DNA of 22,571 nt, taken from Seison nebaliae. Lineage: Eukaryota > Rotifera > Pararotatoria > Seisonacea > Seisonidae. The translations under genes were made by a program, and so were the position numbers. The stretch's first letter is position 1, and each line of letters opens with the position of its first letter. The DNA is taken from contig JALJEE010001459.1 of NCBI GenBank assembly GCA_023231475.1, positions 1 to 22,571 of the forward strand, in the 5' to 3' direction. Shown here piece after piece: positions 11,038 to 20,112 of this stretch. The notes below the pieces were generated by a model that had not been told where the DNA came from, ran no database searches, and worked only from the letters and a program-made list of their open reading frames with translations.

Positions 11038-13329
11038 ATGGGAAATGACTTCAATCGACATATTCGATCTCGTGCAGGTATTTTTAGTCGTACTTTCCTA
11101 TAAATTTTCTTCTCCGATTTATTCGATTAACTCCATAATTTTTTCCTGCTAAAAATCACTTCGAAACTTATTATTAGATCACTGGAAATAATTTACTCTC
11201 TTTAATAATGGGAATGATGATTAACAAATAAAAAATTTCATCTAGTTTCGATAAAAGTAAATGATAAATGGAAAAATTCATGTTTCGAGGAATGAGGAAA
11301 ATAGTAAAAATGAATATGTAAATTTTTTTGAAATTAATTTCCTGATATAATTTCATTTTGGTTTGTATCATTTTGACGATTTCCTTTCGGAATGAGAAAT
11401 TATATGAAAAAATGAAAATGAGTAAATGAAAAGAAGGGTTTAAGGGAGGAAGAAAACGGAATGTTTTTTTTTCATAACAAATTAATTGCTTCAACATTTT
11501 ATTTCTCTTCGAAAACAATAACATTAATTTCTAACATTAATTCCATCAATTTATTTTTTTTCTGTTTATCAACCAATTACATTGCTATTATATATTAATT
11601 CAACTCTCTTGCAATATTACTATGTTGTTTTTTCGAATTCCTTCAAATATATAACTGTCAACTGCAGGTACAGAAACAGGTGCAACAATTTTGAATGATA
11701 AAGAAGATAAGCGTCATAGAATGAAAAATTTGGAGAGGATAAGGAAGACGTTTTCGATGCGTCGGAAACAGAAGTTTTTAAGTCCGATCCTGGATGATGT
11801 TAATCTAACATCTCCAAATGTTGAACACACATTGTCGAATGGTGAGAATGAACAAATTGGCACTGACCCAGTAATGGCAGTCACTCCATCTGAAGAAACA
11901 TTTATTCCAAATACTCAAAAAAAATCGAAAAAATTTACAGAGAAAACGAATAATTTCCATAAGAAATTTCTCAGTGGTTCGTTTCTATTGTAATAATAAT
12001 AATTGTGATATAATTTGAATGAATTCTCATCATTTTCCTTTTGTAGCGTTAAAGAAAACGAATGAAGAGAATAAGGTGCCCGATAAACCTCATTCCTGGC
12101 AAATAGATGAAGAGAATGTTCGGAAAGGTCAATGTGAGTTCCAAGTGAAATATATGGGATTTGTGGAAGTGTTTGAATCGAGAGGACTCAATGTCTGTGA
12201 ACAATCGATTGCTGGTTTGAGAAAGAAGGAGAAGAATCATGTAAAAGCTGTTCTGATAGTGAGTGGTGATACTTTACGTGTAGTGGATGATCAGAAGAAA
12301 TGTCTCTTAGTCGATCAGACGATTGAGAAAGTTTCTTTTTGTGCTCCAGATCGATATCATTCGAAAGGATTTGCATATATCTGTCGAGATGGAACTACCA
12401 GACGATGGTTATGTCACGCTTTCCTCGCCAATAAAGAAAGTGGTGAAAGATTGTCTCATGCAGTTGGATGTGCATTTGCTATTTGTCTAGAAAGGAAACA
12501 GAAACGAGATAAAAAATCTTGTCAAGATGTTCATGTTACTTATTCGGCGAATGGTTGTCAATTTGAACGAACTGGTTCATTTCGTTCAATTTCATTGAAA
12601 GATAGACGTCTTGATCCACAATTGGCTATTCTACCACAAGTAACGGAAACAGCTGCTGCTACACCAACTGCCGCTCAGAAACGTCAATCATATGCCGCTT
12701 CCGAATTCGATTGTGTTCAATCGACTCAAGATTTTGAATTAGTCGATGATCATAATAAACCATTCGGAGATTTTACTCGTTCTTATACAATGACTGATAT
12801 GAATCGTACGAGACCAAGATCTAGTTTAAGTTTACATAAACCGATGACTCAATTCACTTCAATGATTCCTCCTATTCCACCACCGTCAGATACTCACATG
12901 TTCACTGATCTACCTTATCAATCATCTCTCGAAAATAATAATCAACAGTCATTCAATAACAGTAATAATAATCATCAAAATAACAGTAAAAACATTAACT
13001 TCCAGATAAATAATATTCAAAATATTAAGAAGCCTTCACAACAAGAACATCGTAATTCACTGAATCCTGAAGTTCTTAATACATTATTCACTCAATCTAT
13101 TCCCAATAATTGTACCAGTCGATCTCATCATCATCAAAGAGGTTTTCATTTCAAATTTTCTCTAAATATTCTCTATTTCTACTCATTTAATTTCATATTC
13201 CCAGCTGTATCTGAAGTGTTAAGTAATTCATCAAAACCTTTAAACCAACAATTCAACTGTCAAATGACATATCAACCTTTTAAAGCAAGTAATCCATTTG
13301 CGGCCGACGTTCTTAATGGTTATTCATGA
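11038..13329 (+). CDS. numb: Numb, PTB-domain cell-fate and endocytic adaptor
   Basis: Asymmetrically inherited Notch antagonist and clathrin adaptor acting at the cell cortex. Exons are 11038-11077, 11668-11976, 12047-13141 and 13205-13329 (introns 590, 70 and 63 nt), giving 522 aa. The tiny first exon starts MGN, as in fly Numb, and a Gly2 N-myristoylation site is plausible. A basic stretch [15 protein letters not shown] (exon 2) parallels the membrane-binding basic region of fly Numb. The PTB domain spans about 144-270 ([66 protein letters not shown]). [11 protein letters not shown] (about 289-299) matches the conserved aPKC phosphorylation site. An Asn-rich spacer follows, and the C-terminal SNPFAAD (NPF 511-513) is an EH-domain ligand. 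The last intron is stop-free and a multiple of 3. The exon 2 donor could also be 3 nt earlier. AATAAA lies at 13641. Confidence 0.94.
11078..11667 (+). other. Long first intron of Numb
   Basis: GT at 11078 and a CTGCAG acceptor at 11662-11667. At 590 nt it is nearly seven times longer than any other intron placed here, which suggests regulatory content. It holds poly-T and AT-rich sequence only. A 116-codon minus-strand ORF (11174-11524) is Phe/Ile/Lys-rich noise. The acceptor is followed by GTACAGAAACAG, so a second AG 12 nt downstream could be used instead. Confidence 0.7.
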
Positions 13330-13949
13330 TATCAGAATTAAATTAAAACATTCAACCTTCCATTCAACAAATATTGTGTCAACGTCCCTCCCACAAGTTA
13401 TAAAAGGTCAAACCAAAGTTGTATTAACCAATTAATTGACGTATGTATAGAATTCATCCACAAACTACTAATAATATCAACACCGTTCTCTAACATTATT
13501 TTAATTGTTTGTTCGCGTTTCTCATAATCGTACATTGATTATTTTGAAGTTTATCATCTTTCAACTGGTTTATTTTCTTGCGAAAGAGTTTTGTAATCAT
13601 ACATCTTCCGGTACTTATCTGCCAGTATTATCTAAAATTCAATAAAAAAAATGAACTCAAACCCTCAAAATTTTTTCTTTTATTAAATCATCTTTGTGAC
13701 AATTATTTCATCCAACATAACATTGAGATATTGATGGGAATACACGTGAAATGATAATAGAACATTAAAATAATTATTAATTTTTGACGAATAGTTTCGA
13801 TCAGTTTGTTGTAAATATGTGGCGAAGAACCAACGAAAGAATAATACGGAAATTTTGAATAGAAAATTTGGATAACATCAAAGTTATTCATCAGATAAGG
13901 AACTATACAAGTTATCAATAATAATAACGTAACGATTACCTAACATTGT

Positions 13950-13971
13950 AAGTTAAATGGTAATTTAACTT
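13950..13971. repeat. Perfect inverted repeat (hairpin)
   Basis: AAGTTAAAT-GGTA-ATTTAACTT has 9-bp perfect arms and a 4-nt loop. The arms are AT-rich, so chance is more plausible than for the other hairpins in the window. Confidence 0.6.
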
Positions 13972-14238
13972 CATATAGTAACAGATAAGATAACTGTTGT
14001 AGAATGACAACAAAGATACATCACGTGTACAGCCATCAAGATTTTTGAAAACTAAATTTTACGTTTCGAAGAATATGATTATGTTTAAATTAGATTGTGA
14101 TAATTATTGGAAACCAGATATTTTCAGAAAGATTATAAGAATATGTTAGTTGCCTTGTACCTAGTATACAAGAAAGAGAAGTAGCAATACTAAAAAGTTT
14201 CTATGTTAAAAAGAAAAATAATTCCATTATACATATAC

Positions 14239-14270
14239 ATATGATACTGGGAAATTATGCGGAAAAATTC
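14239..14270 (+). repeat. 32-nt direct repeat, copy 2
   Basis: Differs from 9963-9994 at two positions only. It lies about 160 bp outside the left end of the inverted-repeat-bounded segment at 14428-15590. Confidence 0.7.
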
Positions 14271-14427
14271 ATATTACAAACATAATACAAAATTTATTGA
14301 CATTAATTAAGATTATCGTAACTATAATCGCCAGTCAAGCAGCTTGAAGAAAGTTCAATACTAATGATCAAATTAACCAGAAGTACTTCCCGTCTTCAAC
14401 TATTACTTTGTTTTTTTTGTATAGGTG

Positions 14428-15590
14428 CCCTGTTAGCAAAACGTTCCCATTGAAATAATATAACGTATTTAATATTGAAAAATGGTTAGGACATAAAATT
14501 CTTTTAAAAAATTCAAAATTCCAAGATTACACCAAGCATCAGATAACGAAATGAGAGAAACAAATAAGATCAATGAGCAAAATACGACTACTTTGAATGA
14601 CATCCAATTTAATCAAGACCCAAATAATTCGGAAGGATCGGAAGATGGAAGGAACATCGATCATTCGGCGGGGGAATTTAATGAAATTGAAGAAATGGAC
14701 ATTCCGGAAACTGAATACAATTGTTCTTTGTTTGAACAAACTTTCTTTTTTGACATGTTCAGTAAAATTATCAAATTAATTAATAATTCTGATCGTGGGG
14801 TTGACCATCCGTGCGGCCAAGTGGATGATGATAATCAGGATATGGATCCCGTGGTGCCGGATAAGTCAATAATCCATAATAAAGATATTCCTATTAATAA
14901 TGATGGCAGGAGAGGAAGAGGTAGACCTAAAGGCAAAAGGGATAATGGTACTACAAGTAAAAGAATTTGCTGTGCTCCAGGTGCCGATGGAAGTTGCCTG
15001 ATCAAAACAACTGAATCAATCTCTCAACGGAAAATCGTGGATCGATCATTTCCTGATTGCTAATCAATTAAGGAAACAAGTTAAAGATTGTTATATTTCC
15101 AATCAGTTCGTATTATCTGATCATCTGGCAATGGTGTTGTGAATTGGTCTGCAAGATTGTACTGCTACAAAGTCGATTAGTTCGAGATTTGTTCCTATAT
15201 GTAAGAGTTCATTTTTATTTCAATTACAAGTTGACTGCATCAATAATTGTCATCATCATTCATATAAGGAATTATTGTAATATAAATTTTTAATTGAATT
15301 ATCGTATATATCTGAACACATTATTAGTTTTAAAAAAAAGTTTAAACTTAAATAGTAATAGTAATAATAATAGTAAGTAATACGAATTAAAAATACATCA
15401 GTATTCATCGTTTTATTAATCTATAAAATTAACGCTTTTTTAACGTTTAATTTAGAACATTGAAAATTAAGGATACAGTCACACTCATATAACATGTTAA
15501 TAAAACATAAGAATAACGTTTTATGTTAATGTTGAACCTCCTAACAAAACTTTTTTTTAACGTTTTAATAACATCTAATTGCTAACAGGG
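14428..15590. mobile_element. Candidate TIR-bounded element carrying an AT-hook ORF
   Basis: CCCTGTTAGCAA at 14428-14439 recurs as its exact reverse complement TTGCTAACAGGG at 15579-15590. Just inside each end, read inward, further short words are shared in the same order (ACGTT, then GTTAGGA, then ACATAAAA), as if a longer inverted repeat had diverged. The 1,163-bp interior holds the AT-hook ORF. A TG dinucleotide flanks both ends outside the repeats and is the only candidate target duplication. No transposase motif is visible, so a non-autonomous or decayed DNA transposon is the most economical reading. Chance pairing of 12-mers cannot be excluded by eye. Confidence 0.45.
14551..15063 (+). 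CDS. Small acidic protein with one AT-hook, unknown function
   Basis: A single open frame of 170 aa from ATG 14551 to TAA 15061-15063, with an in-frame TAA about 60 nt upstream. Residues 1-60 are Asn/Glu/Asp-rich and acidic (NNSEGSEDGR, EFNEIEEMDIPE). A short hydrophobic patch (about 58-78) follows, then an acidic linker, then GRRGRGRPKGKR (119-130). The GRP core flanked by Arg/Lys is a classical AT-hook that binds the minor groove of AT-rich DNA. The tail has four Cys (ICCAPGADGSC and the final C). It resembles nothing else I know. Nuclear DNA binding is inferred from the hook. It lies wholly inside the inverted-repeat-bounded segment, so it may be an element-encoded protein or a truncated exon of a larger one, since CCAG|GTGCCG after the hook could serve as a donor. 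Confidence 0.6.
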   Translation: MRETNKINEQNTTTLNDIQFNQDPNNSEGSEDGRNIDHSAGEFNEIEEMDIPETEYNCSLFEQTFFFDMFSKIIKLINNSDRGVDHPCGQVDDDNQDMDPVVPDKSIIHNKDIPINNDGRRGRGRPKGKRDNGTTSKRICCAPGADGSCLIKTTESISQRKIVDRSFPDC

Positions 15591-15731
15591 TGATATCTTT
15601 ACAACAATTGATCAAAACTTTTGAAAATATCTACTAAAACATCGATCTATCCGAGAGAATGTCATATCATGCCGAAATCAAACATGCCAACGTTAACCGG
15701 TCGTAGTAAATTCTATGAACCAACATCGAAT

Positions 15732-15753
15732 TTCTATACGATATCGTATAGAA
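15732..15753. repeat. Perfect 22-bp palindrome
   Basis: The arms TTCTATACGAT and ATCGTATAGAA are exact reverse complements with no spacer. Beyond a one-base bulge the flanks (GAATT and AATTC) could extend the pairing. Confidence 0.85.
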
Positions 15754-15757
15754 TTCT

Positions 15758-15797
15758 ATATTACACTATAGTCTAATATAAGACTATAGTGTAATAT
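15758..15797. repeat. Perfect 17-bp stem hairpin
   Basis: ATATTACACTATAGTCT (15758-15774) and AGACTATAGTGTAATAT (15781-15797) are exact reverse complements around a 6-nt AATATA loop. It starts four bases after the preceding 22-bp palindrome, forming a tandem pair of structures. It could be a small inverted-repeat element, a hairpin RNA gene or a binding site. No coding frame crosses it. Confidence 0.9.
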
Positions 15798-16353
15798 GAA
15801 TATCAGGTATTCAAAGGAGTAAGTCGAACTTTCAGAGCGAAGTGAGAAGCCAAATAACCAGGACGATATGAAGTGCGAAGGTAAAACAGAAGCAGCTATG
15901 ATATGGACAAGTACGTTTTTTTATATCTATATATGCTGGTCAAATATGGTTCCGGGGCTTCCGTTTTTTCCCAGAGTATGCGACCATTTATTTATTTTGA
16001 GATGTGATTATAGGAAAATGGTTATTCGATAATACTCGGCCAATAAAATTTCCATTTGAATTTCAATAAATTTAAGTCGTGTTTTATTGAAATGAGTCAT
16101 CAATTTTATCAGGATTGTTATTACCGAGAATTTTGTTTTTGATTGAACTTCCTGAGTAATTTATAGATGATAAAGTTTATAAAATAAATTTGAAACATCT
16201 GAATTTAGTACGAAGCAATATTAAAATTGAAAATTTTTATAAAAATGGAAAAAATTTGATTTTCTATTTTATCCAACAAATTTTTTTACATCTAATCTTA
16301 TTTTATCTTATTAATTTATATATCGATTATTTTTCTCAAATGACTGTTGGACC

Positions 16354-18191
16354 ATGTTTGCGTTTAGGGTTAGTTTGCTTAAAATTGATATCAATAAATT
16401 TAAAAACAATAGTCATAAAATATATACTACAAGATGCGGTCGTGGTATCCATAATTGCATTCTTAGAAATGTCGAAAAATCTAGAGAATGTCCTGTTTAC
16501 CATTCGTTCGTCCTTCCTCTATTGACGGAAGGTTTTTAACTTTTTGCCGGAAAACTTTAAAAAGCAATTGATATATTTTAAATATTGAACTAAATTGTTA
16601 GAAATTTGTGTACAACCAGTACCGGTGTTGGCAGATAATTTGGCATATATCGTTTGGAAACCGTCATCCAATCAATGTCTTTTAATTGATTGCGGTGCTT
16701 CAACCAATGTGATAGTTAATTTGGTTTTTTTCAAAGAGATATTCATATTTATTAGGAACAAATTGAAAATTTAAACTTAATACCATTTGCCATTCTTTCA
16801 ACACATAAACATTTTGATCATACTTTTGGAAATAAAAAATTGAAGAAAATGTATCCAAATATGAGAGTTTATGGTTCGATTACCGATAAGCCGCTTAAGC
16901 ATACACAGTTGGAACATTACTTAATTTTTGTATTTGCATTCCTAAACTTATTTACCTAGTTTAATCGAAGAAGATGGTCAAGTTTTAAAATTAATTGGCT
17001 TCGAAATTATTTGTATACAAACTGGTCCTCATACTAGGGGGCATCTTTGTTACTATTTCCCATCGACGACACCAGTTGTATTTGTTGGCGATTTTCTCTT
17101 TTATGGAACATATGGTTCTCAATGAATTGAATTGTTTTGAAATTTTATTATCACTCTATTATTAGGTTGTCTGTTCGAAGGAAGTACTGAAACATTTAAA
17201 GCATCGTTAAACAAATTCCTTCAAATAATCAATGTGGACACTCTCATGTATTTTGGTTAGAAAGATTTTTAAAAGATATTTTAGAATTTTTCTATTAGGT
17301 CACAGTGCAGTTGAGCAAGCGCTTACAAGAGATTCATATCGATATCTGATGAATATTCACTCGACTACGATCGAACAACTTGCATGGAAATATTTGACGA
17401 TTTTGATGTATATCTGCAACTATCAAGGTGGAACTCTAACAGAAGCAGGCGGACTTAACTATCGAACATTTAGTGTAGAATTGTTTTTAATATTGCAAGG
17501 AATGAAAGATATTTCCCATGAAGATGTAATAGAATTCTTGAAAAAAATTTTGGTGGATTTGGGTATAGAACGTCTGAGTCTTATTAATCCTTATATTTAC
17601 AATGCCGCAACCTATTTGGAGCATCATTTAAAAATTCGATTCAACCATCCTACCAAACCGAAAATATATGAAAGTAATAATATAACTCATCATAATACAT
17701 GTGGTTGTAAAGCATGCAAGAAATTTGAGGTCGTACATAAATCCACAGAAGATTATCTGAATGTTCCGGTCACTTTAACTTTTGAAATATTGAACAATAT
17801 CGAAATAGCGAAAGCTGTGTTACTATTAAAATGTAAAATTCCTGGTTGGGAGGATGACAAGAAGAAGATGTTCATGACAATAATAAGAAATCAAATAATA
17901 TTTTTGGAGAGCCGAGCCAGATTTTTTACCGTCGAACCCCTACGATTTCCGGACGATTCTTCGTCAGATTCAGGGATAAGACAAATCTGTCCTGCACATG
18001 TTAATACAAAGATCAAACCAAAAAAAATGGGTGAAATGGAACAACTTCGGGTCGAAACTGAGTTGTCGAACATAACTGCACAGAATTCCCTACTTCCTGG
18101 AAAGAATTCTCCTACTGCCTATTTGTCAGCCTATGAGAAAGAAGAGGACATTCCCTATATAGATGATTCAGATCATTCGACTTCACTGTAA
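16354..18191 (+). CDS. PNKD-like: PNKD/glyoxalase II-type metallo-beta-lactamase-fold hydrolase with a long novel C-terminal region
   Basis: Exons are 16354-16531, 16602-16714, 16756-16907, 16960-17114, 17166-17255 and 17299-18191 (introns 70, 41, 52, 51 and 43 nt), giving 526 aa with all phases agreeing. ATG 16354 follows an in-frame TAA. The N-terminal 50 residues (MFAFRVSLLKIDINKFKNN) are basic and could be a mitochondrial presequence. From about 61 the match to human PNKD and HAGH is clear: VPVLADNLAYIVW, STHKHFDHTFGN, RVYGS, HTRGHLCYYFP, VGDFLF, FEGSTETF, then FGHS. The putative metal ligands are all present: H114, H116, D118, H119, H172, D192 and H231. The usual GHEY is GHSA here. After about 270 roughly 250 residues follow that I cannot match, with HHNTCGCKAC (360-369), helical stretches and an acidic Ser-rich tail. 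In HAGH this position holds a short glutathione-binding helical domain. Substrate unknown. Confidence 0.82.
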
Positions 18192-18451
18192 AATAGAAGA
18201 TTTATTAAAAATATGATATTTACATATTTGAACTAATATTATTGATTTGGAAATATACTCCTTTAAAATATTATATCACAATTAGAGACAATATAAGAAA
18301 TGAGAAACGTGACAATTTTGAATTGTCTACATTTCAGTTTTAAATAATTAATTTAAGATTAACTGATGAAACAGTAAGTAAATAGAATTTATTAAAAAAG
18401 TTATTAAAAAATCGTGTTAAATTGAACAACTTTTCCTACAACAATGTTAAA

Positions 18452-18471
18452 CGATAAGCAAGTGCTTATCG
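18452..18471. repeat. Perfect inverted repeat (hairpin)
   Basis: CGATAAGCA-AG-TGCTTATCG has 9-bp perfect arms and a 2-nt centre. It lies 12 nt before the orphan coding-like frame. Confidence 0.8.
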
Positions 18472-18483
18472 GCAATTGCGTAA

Positions 18484-18687
18484 AATTTTGAGAGTTTAGG
18501 AGATGAAGTATATAGGAGCCGTGATGTCTTTATCGGTAATGGTAGGTATAATGCGGTATATCCCGAAGAGTTAAAGGCAATTGACTCCATAGTTCATTTA
18601 GGAGAAAGAAGTGGAATTGTATGTTATGTTAATGACGATAAAGAGAAATATCATGTCAATGTCACTTTGACAAGAGGTGGTAGGTGA
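18484..18687 (+). pseudogene. Coding-like open frame without ATG, exon or gene remnant
   Basis: After a TAA at 18481, 67 codons are open up to TGA 18685-18687. The translation includes VFIGNGRYNAVYPEELKAID and ERSGIVCYVNDDKEKYHVNV. Its composition (balanced charged and hydrophobic residues, more G and C than the surroundings) resembles true coding sequence more than intergenic noise. No ATG starts it. An acceptor-like TTTAG (about 18494-18498) and donor-like GTGGTAG/GTGATAG near the end would allow it to be an internal exon. I cannot name the family. It could be an exon of an unseen gene, a relic of an inserted coding sequence, or chance. Confidence 0.3.
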
Positions 18688-20112
18688 TAGTATGTAGAGT
18701 TACTCCCTATACTGTAATAAGTAAAGAAATATGAAAGGCATTTTTGTGATAAAATTGCTTATCAGAATGAGAGCAATATTGGTATTACGATTTCGTATTT
18801 TTAATAATTTTCCAGTAGAAAATTTATAGCGATGGTTCCTTCATACGAACGACGTAGAATAAATAAGAAAATAAAGAAGTAAAATGAATGAACTATTAAG
18901 AAAAGAAACCGTCTCGGAATATCGATGTTAATCATGGTGATGATGATTGAATAAATTTACCTCGTCCATACCTAATATTAATAGCAGTAGTGGTAGTGAG
19001 AGTAGTCGTAGGAATAAGAAGAAATGGTAGGTCTCTTAATAAATTGCTCTCGTGGTATGTTTATAGTTTTATGTAGGAAAACTCTATCTATTCCGATCGG
19101 GTCTTTTCGACTTCCTTTCAAAGATCACATACATGTCTCTGATTGGACCCACTTTCCTACATGGAATTACATAACATAAATGAATTCGTGTATTAGATCT
19201 CTCGTGTATGAAGTAGATCTATGTTTTGTGAACATTTTTTCCGTACAACATATCACTATTTTCGTATAAGTTTCACAAAAAAGGCATGGGAATATATTGG
19301 TAGAATGTAACATCTCTGAGAATGGTTTGTATATTCAGTGAATAAATGTATGAGTGGAACAATATTTAATTTGTGCGCAGAATACCCAATGTATCCTGAT
19401 GCAGTGATATGCCGATTATGTGTGTAAATATGAAGACACTTTAGTGTGCTTCTATGTGTGCAATTGGATAATAAAATCTATTACTCGGGCACGTTTGTGT
19501 GAAACGTATATGTGTGTCTTGTGTATCTATTTGTGCGTATGATAATGATGCTCTATATATTTGAGAGGAATTGAATAACAACAATGAAATGATCGATGTT
19601 AGAAGGAATATTTTCCAAGAGAGGTGATGTGATAAATAGATAAATATGTACAAGATGATGCGCAGAAATAATAATAATTTTGGTAAAATTTTATTGAATT
19701 TTCTTTCATCTTCATCTTTTATAGATGAAAAGGAAGTATTGAGCGATCCAATGTTAATTGTAGAGGTGGAACAGAAGAATAATTCTTGAAAATGATTATT
19801 TCTATTTATATATTGGATAGTTCCTATTCTTCTCATCCATCGTTTCCTTTAATTTAAACTGACTCAATAATTCGTTAATCTCAATACAATTATTTCTATT
19901 TTTCTTCTTCACCATCAACAACATCGCCTATTTTTCCTCAAATTCTATTTGTATCGTACACGCACCAACACTAGAAGAAGGGAAGGGAGGAAAAGAAGAG
20001 GAATTATTTTATCCTTATTCCTTTTCATTCTATTTTACTCGAATTATTCGATTATTTTCCCATATGGTGCGGGAGAGTTCCTCAACAAATTCCTATTCAA
20101 TGATTCTATTCA

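Larger units (their letters stand above)
13330..14427. other. Numb 3' UTR and intergenic region
   Basis: AATAAA at 13641-13646 is a likely Numb poly(A) signal. Beyond it are a short hairpin (13950-13971) and the second copy of the 32-nt repeat (14239-14270). I see no gene. The minus ORF at 13703-13918 is not convincing. Confidence 0.5.
15591..16353. other. Intergenic region with hairpins, upstream of the PNKD-like gene
   Basis: Contains the twin hairpins at 15732-15797 and a 54-codon ORF (15868-16029, starting MKCEGKTEAAMIW) that I cannot support as a gene. Donor-like GTAAAA and GTACGT sites lie within that ORF, so it might hold an untranslated or alternative first exon. A frame starting near 16190 overlaps the PNKD-like first exon and is a shadow. 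Confidence 0.45.
18192..20112. other. Intergenic region between the PNKD-like gene and the Kv channel
   Basis: Contains the hairpin at 18452-18471 and the orphan coding-like frame at 18484-18687. At about 18965-19030 a Ser-rich open stretch (SSSGSESSRRNKKK) ends at a GTAGG donor-like site and might be an upstream Kv exon, but I cannot support this. The minus ORF 19441-19836 is low complexity and not credible. The Kv promoter and 5' UTR should lie near the right end. Confidence 0.4.

Noticed and set aside
11174-11524. 116-codon minus-strand ORF inside Numb intron 1
   Set aside because: Composition is Phe/Ile/Lys/Leu noise from poly-T and poly-A tracts, and it lies in an intron.
15350-15390. 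TAA/TAG microsatellite-like run as a telomere or CRISPR-like array
   Set aside because: Simple AT-rich trinucleotide slippage sequence without spacers. No CRISPR array is expected or seen in this eukaryotic DNA.
17232-17298. Alternative start ATG 17232 giving an unspliced 319-aa protein
   Set aside because: It reads through a 43-nt GT-AG intron (17256-17298). The spliced frame joins family sequence (MYFG then HS) correctly, so the ORF start is a shadow, although a minor internal-start form cannot be excluded.
19441-19836. 131-codon minus-strand ORF
   Set aside because: Low-complexity hydrophobic translation without motif, upstream of the Kv gene, with no supporting signals.
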